Below are positions 29,100-37,090 of a stretch of DNA of 64,000 nt, piece by piece. Origin of the DNA: Ruminococcus sp. (lineage in GTDB: Bacteria; Bacillota; Clostridia; Oscillospirales; Ruminococcaceae). The position numbers were made by a program, and so were the translations under genes. Position 1 is the stretch's first letter. Each line of letters begins with the position of its first letter. The notes under the pieces were generated by a model. It was not told the origin of the DNA, made no database searches, and saw nothing but the letters and a program-made list of their open reading frames with translations. The stretch covers positions 310,001-374,000 of the forward strand of contig JAFXSC010000022.1 in the NCBI GenBank assembly GCA_017525915.1, read 5' to 3'.

Positions 29100-29128
29100 A
29101 TTTTAGCACCGTTCCCCGGATTTGTCAA
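29100..29128 (-). promoter_or_regulatory. Proximal promoter of the V-ATPase operon
   Basis: Minus strand TTGACA (29128-29123), 17-bp spacer, TAAAAT (29105-29100), 44 bases before the first ATG. Confidence 0.85.
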
Positions 29129-29152
29129 GTGGAAACGCAAAAAAATACAAAA

Positions 29153-29177
29153 GGGAGCTATTCTACAGACAGCTCCC
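29153..29177 (-). terminator. Intrinsic terminator between two tandem promoters
   Basis: Minus strand GGGAGCT, 11-base loop, AGCTCCC, then TTTTGTATTTTTTT. It lies about 25 bases downstream of the distal promoter start region and upstream of the proximal promoter. It may end the aspS-Nudix transcript, or act on the distal promoter transcript. Confidence 0.8.
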
Positions 29178-29205
29178 CATTGAAGTTTATTCGACCAACA
29201 AATAA

Positions 29206-29234
29206 ATTATATCACATTCAGTACAGATTGTCAA
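29206..29234 (-). promoter_or_regulatory. Distal consensus promoter ahead of the terminator
   Basis: Minus strand TTGACA (29234-29229), 17-bp spacer, TATAAT (29211-29206): a perfect match. A transcript from here would meet the terminator at 29153-29177 after about 65 bases. Confidence 0.8.
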
Positions 29235-29265
29235 GTATTTTTTGCAACCTTACAGAATTTGCCGC

Positions 29266-29724
29266 TCAGACGCCGAATATCTCAAATTCCTCAGGTCTGA
29301 GGGATATCGAACGGTAGCCGCCGAGTTCAAGGGTATTGTTCCTGTCGGCGATATAGGCATTCAGTATAGCACGGCTCATATTCGTGATATCAGGGCGCTT
29401 CACCGCTTCCTCCGGCGTAAGCAGCAGCACCTCGCTGTTCTCGTAGCCATCCGACACGGGCTCGCCAGATACATAGCCAAGTCTGAATACAACGCACCAC
29501 TGGTCGCGCTTGAACTGTATCGAGAATACAGATTTAGCCTCTACAGTGACCTTCGTTTCCTCGTAAAATTCCCTTGCAACAGCCTGTGTGGGAAGTTCTC
29601 CCTCCTTGACATAGCCGCCGGGAATGAGTATCCTGTCCTTTGCCTGACCGTAGGTGTGGCGGACGAAAAGTATCCTGCCGTCTATCTCGAGTATGCCGCA
29701 GACCGCGTAATACCGGTTACTCAT
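29266..29724 (-). CDS. Nudix hydrolase
   Basis: 152-aa Nudix-fold pyrophosphohydrolase. The box reads GGYVKEGELPTQAVAREFY followed by EET, keeping the metal-binding Glu residues. The usual Gly after EEx is Lys (EETKV). Substrate unknown; N-terminal NRYYAVCGILEIDGRILFV suggests a nucleotide or nucleotide-sugar enzyme. The frame extends upstream inside aspS; ATG 29724 overlaps the aspS stop by eight bases, giving coupling. It is the third gene of hisS-aspS-Nudix. Confidence 0.85.
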   Translation of the reverse strand: MSNRYYAVCGILEIDGRILFVRHTYGQAKDRILIPGGYVKEGELPTQAVAREFYEETKVTVEAKSVFSIQFKRDQWCVVFRLGYVSGEPVSDGYENSEVLLLTPEEAVKRPDITNMSRAILNAYIADRNNTLELGGYRSISLRPEEFEIFGV

Positions 29725-31495
29725 CTTCTTTATTCGTAACGGCAATGCCGAGCGCTGAAAGGCTTTCGGCGTCCACAAACGAAGGACATTCAGACATGAG
29801 CTCACTCGCATTCTGTACCTTCGGGAATGCCGTAACATCGCGGAGGCTGTCAGCCTTGCACATTATCATTGCGAGACGGTCAAGACCGATTCCCATACCA
29901 CCGTGAGGCGGTGCAGCATAGCGGTAAGCATCAACAAGGAAGCCGAATTTAGCCTGTATCTCCTCATCGGTCATACCGAGAGCCTCGAACATTCTCTGCT
30001 GGAGCTCAAAGTCGGTGATACGCATAGAGTCGCTTGAAAGCTCAGTGCCGTTGAGAACGAGGTCCCATGCCTTTGCACGGACATTTGCCGGGTCAGTGTC
30101 GAGGTATTCGAGACACTCCTCCATAGGCATAGTGAAGGGGTGATGTGCAGCTACCCATGTATTGCTGTCCTCGTCAAACTCAAAGAACGGCATTTCGGTT
30201 ATCCAGAGGAAGTTGTACTTATCCTCGGGGATAACTCCGAGACGCTTTCCGCAGATAAGACGGAGAGCACCGAGTGTTGAAAGGACGGTCTTTGTCCTGT
30301 CGGCGCAGATGAGCACGAGGTCACCTTCCTTAGCATCAAGCGAAGAGCATATCTTTTCAAGGTCGCCCTCAGCAAGGAACTTCTTGAACGAGCAGTTAGG
30401 CTCGTCAGCCCAGCGTATGTAGGCAAGCCCCTTTGCCCCGATACCCTTTGCGTGTTCAACGAGCTTGTCTATCTCCTTGCGGGTATACGTTGCCGCACCG
30501 TCCTTTACATTGATAGCGCGTACTGTACCACCGGCTGCAACAGCATCCTTGAATACAGGGAAATCTATATCCTTCACGGCATCTGTAATGTCGTTTATCT
30601 CGAAACCGAAGCGTGTATCCGGCTTGTCAGAGCCGTAGCGGTTCATAGCGTCCGCAAATGTTATCCTCGGAAGCGGAGTAGGTACGTCCACGCCCATTAC
30701 TTCCTTGAACACGCGCTGAATGAAGCCTTCAACACACTGCTGGATATCCTCAGCGTCAACAAAGGACATTTCGAGGTCTATCTGTGTGAATTCCGGCTGT
30801 CTGTCGGCACGGAGGTCCTCATCGCGGAAGCAGCGTGCAAGCTGGATATAGCGGTCGTAGCCTGCTATCATGAGGAGCTGCTTGTATATCTGAGGAGACT
30901 GCGGCAGAGCGTAGAACTTGCCCTGATGAACTCTGGAAGGTATAAGGTAGTCTCTTGCGCCCTCGGGAGTGGACTTCATCATCATAGGAGTCTCTATCTC
31001 AAGGAAGCCGTTCTCGTAGAAGTATTCGCGCGTAACTTTTGCTATCTCGTGGCGCTTGATGATATTCTCCTGCAAGGGTGCCCTTCTGAGGTCAAGATAG
31101 CGGTATTTCAGCCTCAGCTCGTCGTTGACCTTTGAATCGCTGACTATCTCGAAGGGAGGTGTCTGAGCCTTTGCAAGTATTCTGAGGTCGGTAACAAATA
31201 TCTCGACGTTGCCGGTCTTGAGCTTGTCATTCTTGCTCTCACGCTCGCGCACCTCGCCCTTTGCCATTATGACAAATTCGCTCCTGCACGAAGCTGCTTT
31301 ATCAAAAATCGCCGGATCGGTAGTCTCGTTGAAAAGAAGCTGTACAACGCCTGTCCTGTCCCTGAGAACGAGGAATATAACTCCGCCTTTGTTCCTTATC
31401 CTGTCAACAAATCCGCCGACAACGACCTCGCTGCCTATTTCAGACACGTCACCGCAGTAATGCGTGCGCTTCAGACCCTTCATACTGTCTGCCAT
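29717..31495 (-). CDS. aspS: Aspartyl-tRNA synthetase, bacterial type
   Basis: 592-aa class IIb synthetase. An N-terminal OB anticodon-binding domain precedes the catalytic core, with motif 2 (QIYKQLLMIAGYDRYIQLAR), the bacterial insertion domain (about 290-420) and motif 3 (PPHGGMGIGLDRLAM). The frame is open to 31552 inside hisS. ATG 31495 (GGGGAGG nine bases upstream, one base after the hisS stop) fits. The organism may use it also for tRNA-Asn; not determinable here. Confidence 0.96.
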   Translation of the reverse strand: MADSMKGLKRTHYCGDVSEIGSEVVVGGFVDRIRNKGGVIFLVLRDRTGVVQLLFNETTDPAIFDKAASCRSEFVIMAKGEVRERESKNDKLKTGNVEIFVTDLRILAKAQTPPFEIVSDSKVNDELRLKYRYLDLRRAPLQENIIKRHEIAKVTREYFYENGFLEIETPMMMKSTPEGARDYLIPSRVHQGKFYALPQSPQIYKQLLMIAGYDRYIQLARCFRDEDLRADRQPEFTQIDLEMSFVDAEDIQQCVEGFIQRVFKEVMGVDVPTPLPRITFADAMNRYGSDKPDTRFGFEINDITDAVKDIDFPVFKDAVAAGGTVRAINVKDGAATYTRKEIDKLVEHAKGIGAKGLAYIRWADEPNCSFKKFLAEGDLEKICSSLDAKEGDLVLICADRTKTVLSTLGALRLICGKRLGVIPEDKYNFLWITEMPFFEFDEDSNTWVAAHHPFTMPMEECLEYLDTDPANVRAKAWDLVLNGTELSSDSMRITDFELQQRMFEALGMTDEEIQAKFGFLVDAYRYAAPPHGGMGIGLDRLAMIMCKADSLRDVTAFPKVQNASELMSECPSFVDAESLSALGIAVTNKEDE

Positions 31496-31496
31496 A

Positions 31497-32831
31497 TTAC
31501 TTATCCTCCCCTGTGAATGCAAAGAGCGGATTGCTTCCGTCGTCCATTGCATTCATCATCTTATTGAAATATATTTCCTCGAAAACGGTCTCGAATTTGT
31601 TATCAAGACTGACAACGGTCTCCTCGCCGCTTTCCATTTCCTTAAGCTTAGCCTTGCCTTCGGTGAGTTCATTGTCACCGAGCACCATTGTGAAAGCCGC
31701 ACCTATCTTGTTGGCATACTTCATCTGAGGCTTCAAGCCCCTCTGCATGAGGTCGAACTCTGCAAAATAGCCGAATTCCCTGAGCTGTGAGGAAAGCTCC
31801 ATAGCTCTTTCGAGTGCAGCATCGCCCATCGTTGCAAAGTAGATATCGCACTTCTTCGGCGAGAGGAATTCGCTCCCCTGCTTGTCCATGACAAGCAGAA
31901 GTCTTTCAAGTCCCATTCCGAAGCCGAGAGCCGGGACGTGCTGACCGCCGAGCTGCTCGATAAGTCCGTCGTACCTACCGCCGCCGCATACAGTTCCCTG
32001 TGCGCCTATCTCAGTGGTGACAAACTCGAAAACGGTCTTGGTATAGTAGTCCAGACCGCGGACTATCTTCGGGTCAACGGTATAAGAGATGCCGAGCTTG
32101 CCGAGATACCCCTTGAACTTCTCGAAGTGGTCGCTGCATTCCTCGCAGAGATAATCAAGAATTACTGGAGCGTCCTTGGCGATTTCCTTACAGATAGGGC
32201 TCTTGCAGTCGAGAATTCGCATCGGATTCTTTTCAAGCCTCTCCTGACAGGTCTCGCAGAGTTCTTCCTTTCTTGCTTCAAAATAAGCCCTGAGTGCCTG
32301 GTGATACTTCGCACGGCATACCGGGCAGCCTATAGAGTTCACACGGAGCTCGATATTCTTTATTTCAAGGCGGTCAAGTATCTTCTTTGCAAGGGAGATC
32401 ACTTCCGCGTCAGCAGCCGGTGAAGGACTTCCAGCCATTTCCACACCGAACTGGTGAAATTCACGGAGACGTCCAGCCTGCGGTCTTTCATGGCGGAAGC
32501 AAGAGGTCACATAGTATACCCTCTGCGGAAGAGCTTCATTCAGCAGACCGTTCTGGAGCATAGCGCGTATCGCACCGGCTGTACCCTCCGGACGTAGAGT
32601 GAACTTGGTCTCCTTGGCGATAACTGTATACATCTCCTTTTGAACCACGTCTGTTGTCTCGCCCACAGAACGCAGGAAAAGGTCGGTATTTTCGAAGGTA
32701 GGGGTGCGTATCTCGCCGAATCCGTAACTCTCAGCTGTCTCCCTCGCTACCTTTTCAACGGTGTGCCACTTGTGCGCGTCACGGGGAATTACGTCCTCCG
32801 TACCGTTGGGACGTTTAATGTTTATTGCCAT
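31497..32831 (-). CDS. hisS: Histidyl-tRNA synthetase
   Basis: 444-aa class IIa synthetase. It has GTEDVIPRD near the start, the motif 2 arginine region (RPEGTAGAIRAM), REFHQFGVEMAG, the histidine A motif GGGRYDGLI and motif 3 GFGMGLERLL, then an anticodon-binding domain. A CxxCxxxxHxxLRAYFxxRxxxLCxxCQxRL insertion (CPVCRAKYHQAL, CETCQERL, CEECSDHF) adds six or more cysteines, as in some clostridial HisRS. No T-box was seen in the 87-bp leader. Operon with aspS. Confidence 0.96.
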   Translation of the reverse strand: MAINIKRPNGTEDVIPRDAHKWHTVEKVARETAESYGFGEIRTPTFENTDLFLRSVGETTDVVQKEMYTVIAKETKFTLRPEGTAGAIRAMLQNGLLNEALPQRVYYVTSCFRHERPQAGRLREFHQFGVEMAGSPSPAADAEVISLAKKILDRLEIKNIELRVNSIGCPVCRAKYHQALRAYFEARKEELCETCQERLEKNPMRILDCKSPICKEIAKDAPVILDYLCEECSDHFEKFKGYLGKLGISYTVDPKIVRGLDYYTKTVFEFVTTEIGAQGTVCGGGRYDGLIEQLGGQHVPALGFGMGLERLLLVMDKQGSEFLSPKKCDIYFATMGDAALERAMELSSQLREFGYFAEFDLMQRGLKPQMKYANKIGAAFTMVLGDNELTEGKAKLKEMESGEETVVSLDNKFETVFEEIYFNKMMNAMDDGSNPLFAFTGEDK

Positions 32832-32888
32832 AAGTTTTCAAGCCTTTCGTAAAAATTAAACAGATATGCCAAATTGCCATAACATGAA

Positions 32889-32912
32889 AATTGTCCCAAT
32901 AAAGGGACAATT
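32889..32912 (-). terminator. Terminator of the MgsA-like gene
   Basis: Perfect 9-bp stem AATTGTCCC/GGGACAATT with a six-base loop and TTTTC on the minus strand, seven bases after the stop codon. Confidence 0.8.
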
Positions 32913-32918
32913 AATCGT

Positions 32919-33320
32919 TCAGATACCGGGGGTTCCGACCTCGCGCCAGTCAAGATCGCCTCTTTCAAGGGCAAGTATCAGCGGCTCGGCGGTCGCGATG
33001 TTTGTTGCGACAGGCACATTATGGACGTCGCACAGCCTGAGAAGATTCATGCCGTGGTAGTCGGTAGCCTTGGGGTTTATGGGATCTCTGAAAAAGAGGA
33101 GAACATCGACTTCGTTGCATGAAAGCAGAGCCATTATCTGTTCAGCTCCGCCCTGCCCGCTGAGATATCTCTTTATAGGAAGTCCCGTCGCTTCGCTTAC
33201 CTGCTTTCCGGTGGTATTGGTCGCTATGAGCGTGTGCTTGGAAAGAATACCGCAATATGCGCTGCAGAACTGCACCATAAGCTCTTTCTTGGCATCGTGC
33301 GCGATTATTGCAATCTTCAT
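32919..33320 (-). CDS. Methylglyoxal-synthase-like protein with altered active site
   Basis: 133-aa MGS-fold protein. Methylglyoxal synthase converts dihydroxyacetone phosphate to methylglyoxal and phosphate. The N-terminus (KIAIIAHDAKKELMVQF) and the phosphate-binding TNTTGKQVSEATGL match. However, the segment carrying the catalytic Asp71 in E. coli (GGDQQ) reads GGAEQ. The loop around His98 (DPLNAVPHD) reads DPINPKATD, so both catalytic side chains seem replaced. ATG 33320 is chosen for its GGAGAGAGG. The minD neighbour is usual in Clostridia. It may be an inactive or repurposed MGS domain, for example a ligand sensor. Confidence 0.75.
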   Translation of the reverse strand: MKIAIIAHDAKKELMVQFCSAYCGILSKHTLIATNTTGKQVSEATGLPIKRYLSGQGGAEQIMALLSCNEVDVLLFFRDPINPKATDYHGMNLLRLCDVHNVPVATNIATAEPLILALERGDLDWREVGTPGI

Positions 33321-33370
33321 AAATAACATCCTCTCTCCGATTAAGGTGATAATATAGTAAAATATGAGCT

Positions 33371-33397
33371 GCGGCAGTATATAACAGCTGCTGCCGC
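33371..33397 (-). other. Hairpin between minD and the MgsA-like gene
   Basis: 7-bp stem GCGGCAG/CTGCCGC with a 13-base loop, followed on the minus strand by AGCTCATATTTTACT. It could be a weak terminator or a processing site. Confidence 0.45.
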
Positions 33398-33420
33398 GAG
33401 GATAAATTGCTTCTGAACTG

Positions 33421-34155
33421 TCAGTTATTGAAGGTGAGCTTTACGAATTCTCCGCCGAGTCTCTTGGAAATGGCGTCAAATGCTCTGAGTGCCTCGGAAT
33501 CAGCCGGTATAGGATTACCCTTTCCGGTAGCAACGGTCATCTTGAAATCATCGGGTATAACGCCGATGAGCTGTATGCCGACCTTGTCGATGATCTCATC
33601 GAGGTTGGCAACGAGTGAATGACCAATGACCCTCTTGCTTACCTTGTTGATGATAAGTCTCTGGCTCTTGTTTCCTCTGTTATAGAATTCATCGGACATA
33701 AGGCTTGCATCGCGGATGCAGACAGGATCCGGTGTGGATATAACAAGTATGAGATTCGACTGCTGAACGATATCAAATACATGCGAGTTGATACCTGCAC
33801 CTGTATCTATGATGATGTACTCATAATACTTCTTTAAAGCGCTGCATATATCAGCGATCTGTTCTGCACTTACAGGAGTAAGCGTCTTGGGAGCGCAAAG
33901 AAGGCTAAGGTTGCTCGCCATAGGTACCTGTGCAACAGCATCAAGAGCTTTTCTCTTACCGTTGAGCACTTCACCGAGGTCATGCTGAATGCTGTTCTCC
34001 ATACCGAACATGATATCAAGACATCTGAGTCCGAAATCAAGCTCGATGATAAGCGTACGGTGTCCCTGTTTTGCAAGGGCATAGCCAAGACCGGCACAGA
34101 CAGTAGATTTACCAGTACCGCCCTTTCCTGAAGTTACCGCGATGATTTTAGCCAT
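33421..34155 (-). CDS. minD: Septum-site determining ATPase MinD
   Basis: 244-aa deviant Walker A ATPase that places the division septum by recruiting MinC to the membrane. The P-loop SGKGGTGKST is at about residues 9-18. LIIELDFGLRCLD and YIIIDTGAGI are the A' and B motifs, with ELDFG where DxDxG is usual. The C-terminus (RLGGEFVKLTFNN) is short and not clearly the amphipathic membrane-targeting helix of classical MinD. The frame extends 54 codons upstream, but ATG 34155 has GGAAAGGA. No minC or minE is adjacent, so it could also be another MinD/FleN-type ParA ATPase. Confidence 0.82.
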   Translation of the reverse strand: MAKIIAVTSGKGGTGKSTVCAGLGYALAKQGHRTLIIELDFGLRCLDIMFGMENSIQHDLGEVLNGKRKALDAVAQVPMASNLSLLCAPKTLTPVSAEQIADICSALKKYYEYIIIDTGAGINSHVFDIVQQSNLILVISTPDPVCIRDASLMSDEFYNRGNKSQRLIINKVSKRVIGHSLVANLDEIIDKVGIQLIGVIPDDFKMTVATGKGNPIPADSEALRAFDAISKRLGGEFVKLTFNN

Positions 34156-34273
34156 TTCATTTCCTTTCCGATATCCGCAAGCCAGAGCAGTATAGCTGCT
34201 GAACGGCACCGGACTCTGCAAAAATATAAAACGTATACGCGGCACACACTGCCGCAATAATACTCTAATATAT

Positions 34274-34302
34274 ATAATACCACAAAATGAAGCTTTTGTC
34301 AA
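34274..34302 (-). promoter_or_regulatory. Promoter of minD
   Basis: Minus strand TTGACA (34302-34297), 17-bp spacer, TATTAT (34279-34274), about 120 bases upstream of the minD ATG. Confidence 0.7.
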
Positions 34303-34871
34303 AGATGTTTTTAGCAATAATTATAAAATTGTGAAAGTAAACGCATTTTACTGTTTGGTATTGTGCAATTTCACCAAATAAATTCATATTTTGTCTCAGA
34401 GCGCTCTGTCCGGGTTTTTACTGAATGCCTTTCCCTCCAATAATTTTACCATATCCACAGCCCTTTGTCAAGAGGAATCCGACCATATATTGCTGAATTA
34501 TAAGCGGCATTCCAAACATCATACCGCCCATTGAAACATACATCAGAACCGCAAAAAATCCGGAGAAACTATGAGCCTGCGCTCCATCATGGTTATTTCC
34601 TCTTCTGCACATTTCATTCAGGTCAAGTTGAAATGTATCACTCCGGTTTCTCCTTTCGTATGTGTAATGGGAAGGCACTTCAAGCCGTCCGTCAGTATTC
34701 CGCATTTTTCTTCGATTGTTAAGTTTGTGCGGATATTCCCACAACAATAAATCATCACAGAACAACAGATATCATTAGTATCAGCTAACGGTTATAAATG
34801 AAAGCAGTGACATTTAGCATCATCTAACTTGAATGTATTATATATACACTGGTTAATTTTAAGCCGTACTA
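34303..34871. other. 569-bp AT-rich intergenic stretch, no confident gene
   Basis: It lies between the divergent minD and MoxR genes. A 115-codon minus-strand ORF (34418-34765) lacks a ribosome binding site and recognisable homology. Its last 40 residues are hydrophobic (FFAVLMYVSMGGMMFGMPL), so a small membrane protein is possible but unproven. A promoter-like TTGACA-N17-TAAAAT on the minus strand (34471-34443) lies inside that ORF and is followed by the palindrome CAGAGCGCTCTG (34399-34410). Base composition differs from the flanking genes. Confidence 0.5.
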
Positions 34872-34900
34872 TTGCAAAAGTGTAAATAAAGTGTTATAAT
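34872..34900 (+). promoter_or_regulatory. Promoter of the MoxR operon
   Basis: TTGCAA (34872-34877), 17-bp spacer, TATAAT (34895-34900), about 31 bases before the MoxR start; ACAGGAG serves as the ribosome binding site. Confidence 0.75.
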
Positions 34901-34930
34901 GATACTTATAAAGGAAACAGGAGATGCAAT

Positions 34931-35890
34931 ATGAACAATAATTACTATTCAAACCAGATCAGTTCAATTGTGAACGAGGTCAAAAAAGCCGTTATAGGCA
35001 AGGACGCCATTATCATCAAGGTTCTGCTCGCTGTTCTGAGCAAGGGTCATATCCTTATCGAGGATATCCCCGGTGTCGGCAAGACTACTCTCGCTCTCGC
35101 CTTCTCGAAGGCTCTTTCGCTCGAGCACAACCGTATGCAGTTCACTCCGGACGTTCTCCCCTCCGATGTTACCGGCTTTTCAGTATATAACAAAGTCAAC
35201 GGCAGATTTGAGTTCCGTCCCGGTGTAGCTTTCTGCAACCTTTTCCTCGCAGACGAGATAAACCGTACTTCAAGCAAGACGCAGTCCGCCCTACTCGAGC
35301 TCATGGAGGAAAAAAGCATTACTGTTGACGGCAACACCTACAAGCTCCCGGAGCCCTATACAGTCATCGCAACGCAAAACCCTATCGGTTCTGCCGGTAC
35401 TCATAACCTCCCCGATTCCCAGCTTGACCGTTTCATGATAAAGCTGAGCATGGGATATCCTGATTTCAACGGTGAAGTCGCTATCCTCAAGGCAAAGTAC
35501 AACACCAATCCCCTTGATTCAGTCTGCTCAGTTGCTGATGCTTCATTCATCATGGAGCTTCAGGAATATATATCCAATATCTACGTTGACGACCGCATCT
35601 ACGAATATATAGTTGCTCTCGCAGCCGCAACGAGAAATCATCCCCTCGTAAAGCTCGGCGTAAGTCCCCGCGGTACTCTCGCACTCATGCAGATCTCCAA
35701 GGGCATCGCAGTTGCTATGGGAAGAGATTACGTCATTCCAGACGATATTAGCTATATCTGCTCTGACGTCTTCGAGCACCGCATCATACTCAACTCAAAG
35801 GCAAAGCTCTCGGACGCTACGCCTGCCGGCATAATCTCGGAGATACTCCGTACGGTACCTGTTCCCGGCATTTCAGAGCCCAAAAGGTAA
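34931..35890 (+). CDS. MoxR-family AAA+ ATPase
   Basis: 319-aa AAA+ chaperone. Walker A is GVGKTT (about residues 45-50), Walker B FLADEINR, and sensor 1 VIATQNP. The C-terminal lid carries GVSPRGTLALMQISKGIA. MoxR proteins activate or assemble partner complexes, often through metal or von Willebrand-type partners. It is the first of four genes with DUF58, transglutaminase and DUF308 proteins, a common bacterial module of unclear role. Confidence 0.93.
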   Translation: MNNNYYSNQISSIVNEVKKAVIGKDAIIIKVLLAVLSKGHILIEDIPGVGKTTLALAFSKALSLEHNRMQFTPDVLPSDVTGFSVYNKVNGRFEFRPGVAFCNLFLADEINRTSSKTQSALLELMEEKSITVDGNTYKLPEPYTVIATQNPIGSAGTHNLPDSQLDRFMIKLSMGYPDFNGEVAILKAKYNTNPLDSVCSVADASFIMELQEYISNIYVDDRIYEYIVALAAATRNHPLVKLGVSPRGTLALMQISKGIAVAMGRDYVIPDDISYICSDVFEHRIILNSKAKLSDATPAGIISEILRTVPVPGISEPKR

Positions 35891-35896
35891 GAAGCC

Positions 35897-37090
35897 ATGC
35901 TGTTGACAAAGCTTCTCTTTCTTCTGCTCATAATAATATGCTCTTTCTTCTATATTCTCTATGTGTGGGATTTTGCACTGGTTCTGCTCATCGTTATTAT
36001 CAGTCTGCCGATTGTGATGTTCATTACGACGCTCATCGCCAAGAAGTCTATCCACGCACAGTTCGCACTCCAGAGCGGCAGCACCGAGAAAAACAATAAT
36101 TTTATGGTTCAGCTCTGCCTGACCAACAACAGCATTTTCGCTATCGGTAAAGCAGAGGCGCATATTGAGTATTACAATATCTTCAGCGACAGCATTTCCT
36201 CCTTCGATATATATATGCCTATACAGCCGCGGAATACACAGAGGGTCACTTTCAGCCTCAGCTCACAGTACTGCGGTCAGGTATTTGTAAGATCAGCGTA
36301 TATCAATATCTACGACCCGCTGAGACTGTTCCGCTTCCGTACCTGCAAGGGAGTTACCGCTTCACTTGCAGTCACTCCGGAAATCCACGAGATAGATGCT
36401 GCGGTCGCCGAAAACTGCATCATTGATGAGGAAAGCGAACACTTCTCCGAAAACAAGCCCGGTGATGATCCCTCCGAGGTATTCAGTCTCAGGGAATACT
36501 CTCCCGGCGACAAGCTGAACAGGATACACTGGAAGCTCAGTTCCAAGAAGGATGATTTCATAGTCAAGGATTACAGCCTCCCGATAGATGCTCCTGCGCT
36601 GATATTCGTGGACCTCAAATGCTATGAGGATTCGCCTTCAACGCTCCCGGTATTCGATACCATAATCGAGACCTTTGCTTCGCTCTCGCACTTCATGATT
36701 AGCAATGAGCGTATGCACAAACTCGTTTACTACAACGCTGTCCAGGGTAACTTCATACAGAGGCTCATCACAGACTTTGAAAGCCTTACCGCCGCTGTCA
36801 ATGAGATGATAACATCGTTCAGCGACAATCTGTACAGCGGTGATCCGACTGCTTATCTTGCGGAAAAAAGCTTCGGGACCATTTCATCATTTACGTTAGT
36901 TTCCTCTGAAAAGGACGGCAAGACTTCTGCTTTCATTGCTGATGAGATCAGCGCCGAGATAAAGAACGCGCTTATCATAGTCCCTTTCGCAGACAGCCGT
37001 TTCACAGCTCCGGAATCAGGAGATAACATGAAAACTATCCCTGTCATTGCCGGACATATCTCCGCTTCTATAAAGGACATAGAGTTATAA
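35897..37090 (+). CDS. DUF58 membrane-anchored protein
   Basis: 397-aa protein with two N-terminal membrane helices (about residues 3-45), an extracytoplasmic-like beta region, and the DUF58 signature at about 200: REYSPGDKLNRIHWKLSSKK. DUF58 shares a vWA-like fold and almost always accompanies MoxR; the pair may form a chaperone acting on envelope proteins. The stop shares one base with the start of the transglutaminase gene (TAATG). Confidence 0.88.
   Translation: MLLTKLLFLLLIIICSFFYILYVWDFALVLLIVIISLPIVMFITTLIAKKSIHAQFALQSGSTEKNNNFMVQLCLTNNSIFAIGKAEAHIEYYNIFSDSISSFDIYMPIQPRNTQRVTFSLSSQYCGQVFVRSAYINIYDPLRLFRFRTCKGVTASLAVTPEIHEIDAAVAENCIIDEESEHFSENKPGDDPSEVFSLREYSPGDKLNRIHWKLSSKKDDFIVKDYSLPIDAPALIFVDLKCYEDSPSTLPVFDTIIETFASLSHFMISNERMHKLVYYNAVQGNFIQRLITDFESLTAAVNEMITSFSDNLYSGDPTAYLAEKSFGTISSFTLVSSEKDGKTSAFIADEISAEIKNALIIVPFADSRFTAPESGDNMKTIPVIAGHISASIKDIEL

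Noticed and set aside
34180-34395. About 40-codon ORF starting near 34385 on the minus strand upstream of minD
   Set aside because: No ribosome binding site and it overlaps the minD promoter.
34418-34765. 115-codon minus-strand ORF in the minD-MoxR gap
   Set aside because: No ribosome binding site, no recognisable family and atypical composition. Kept only inside the description of the gap.
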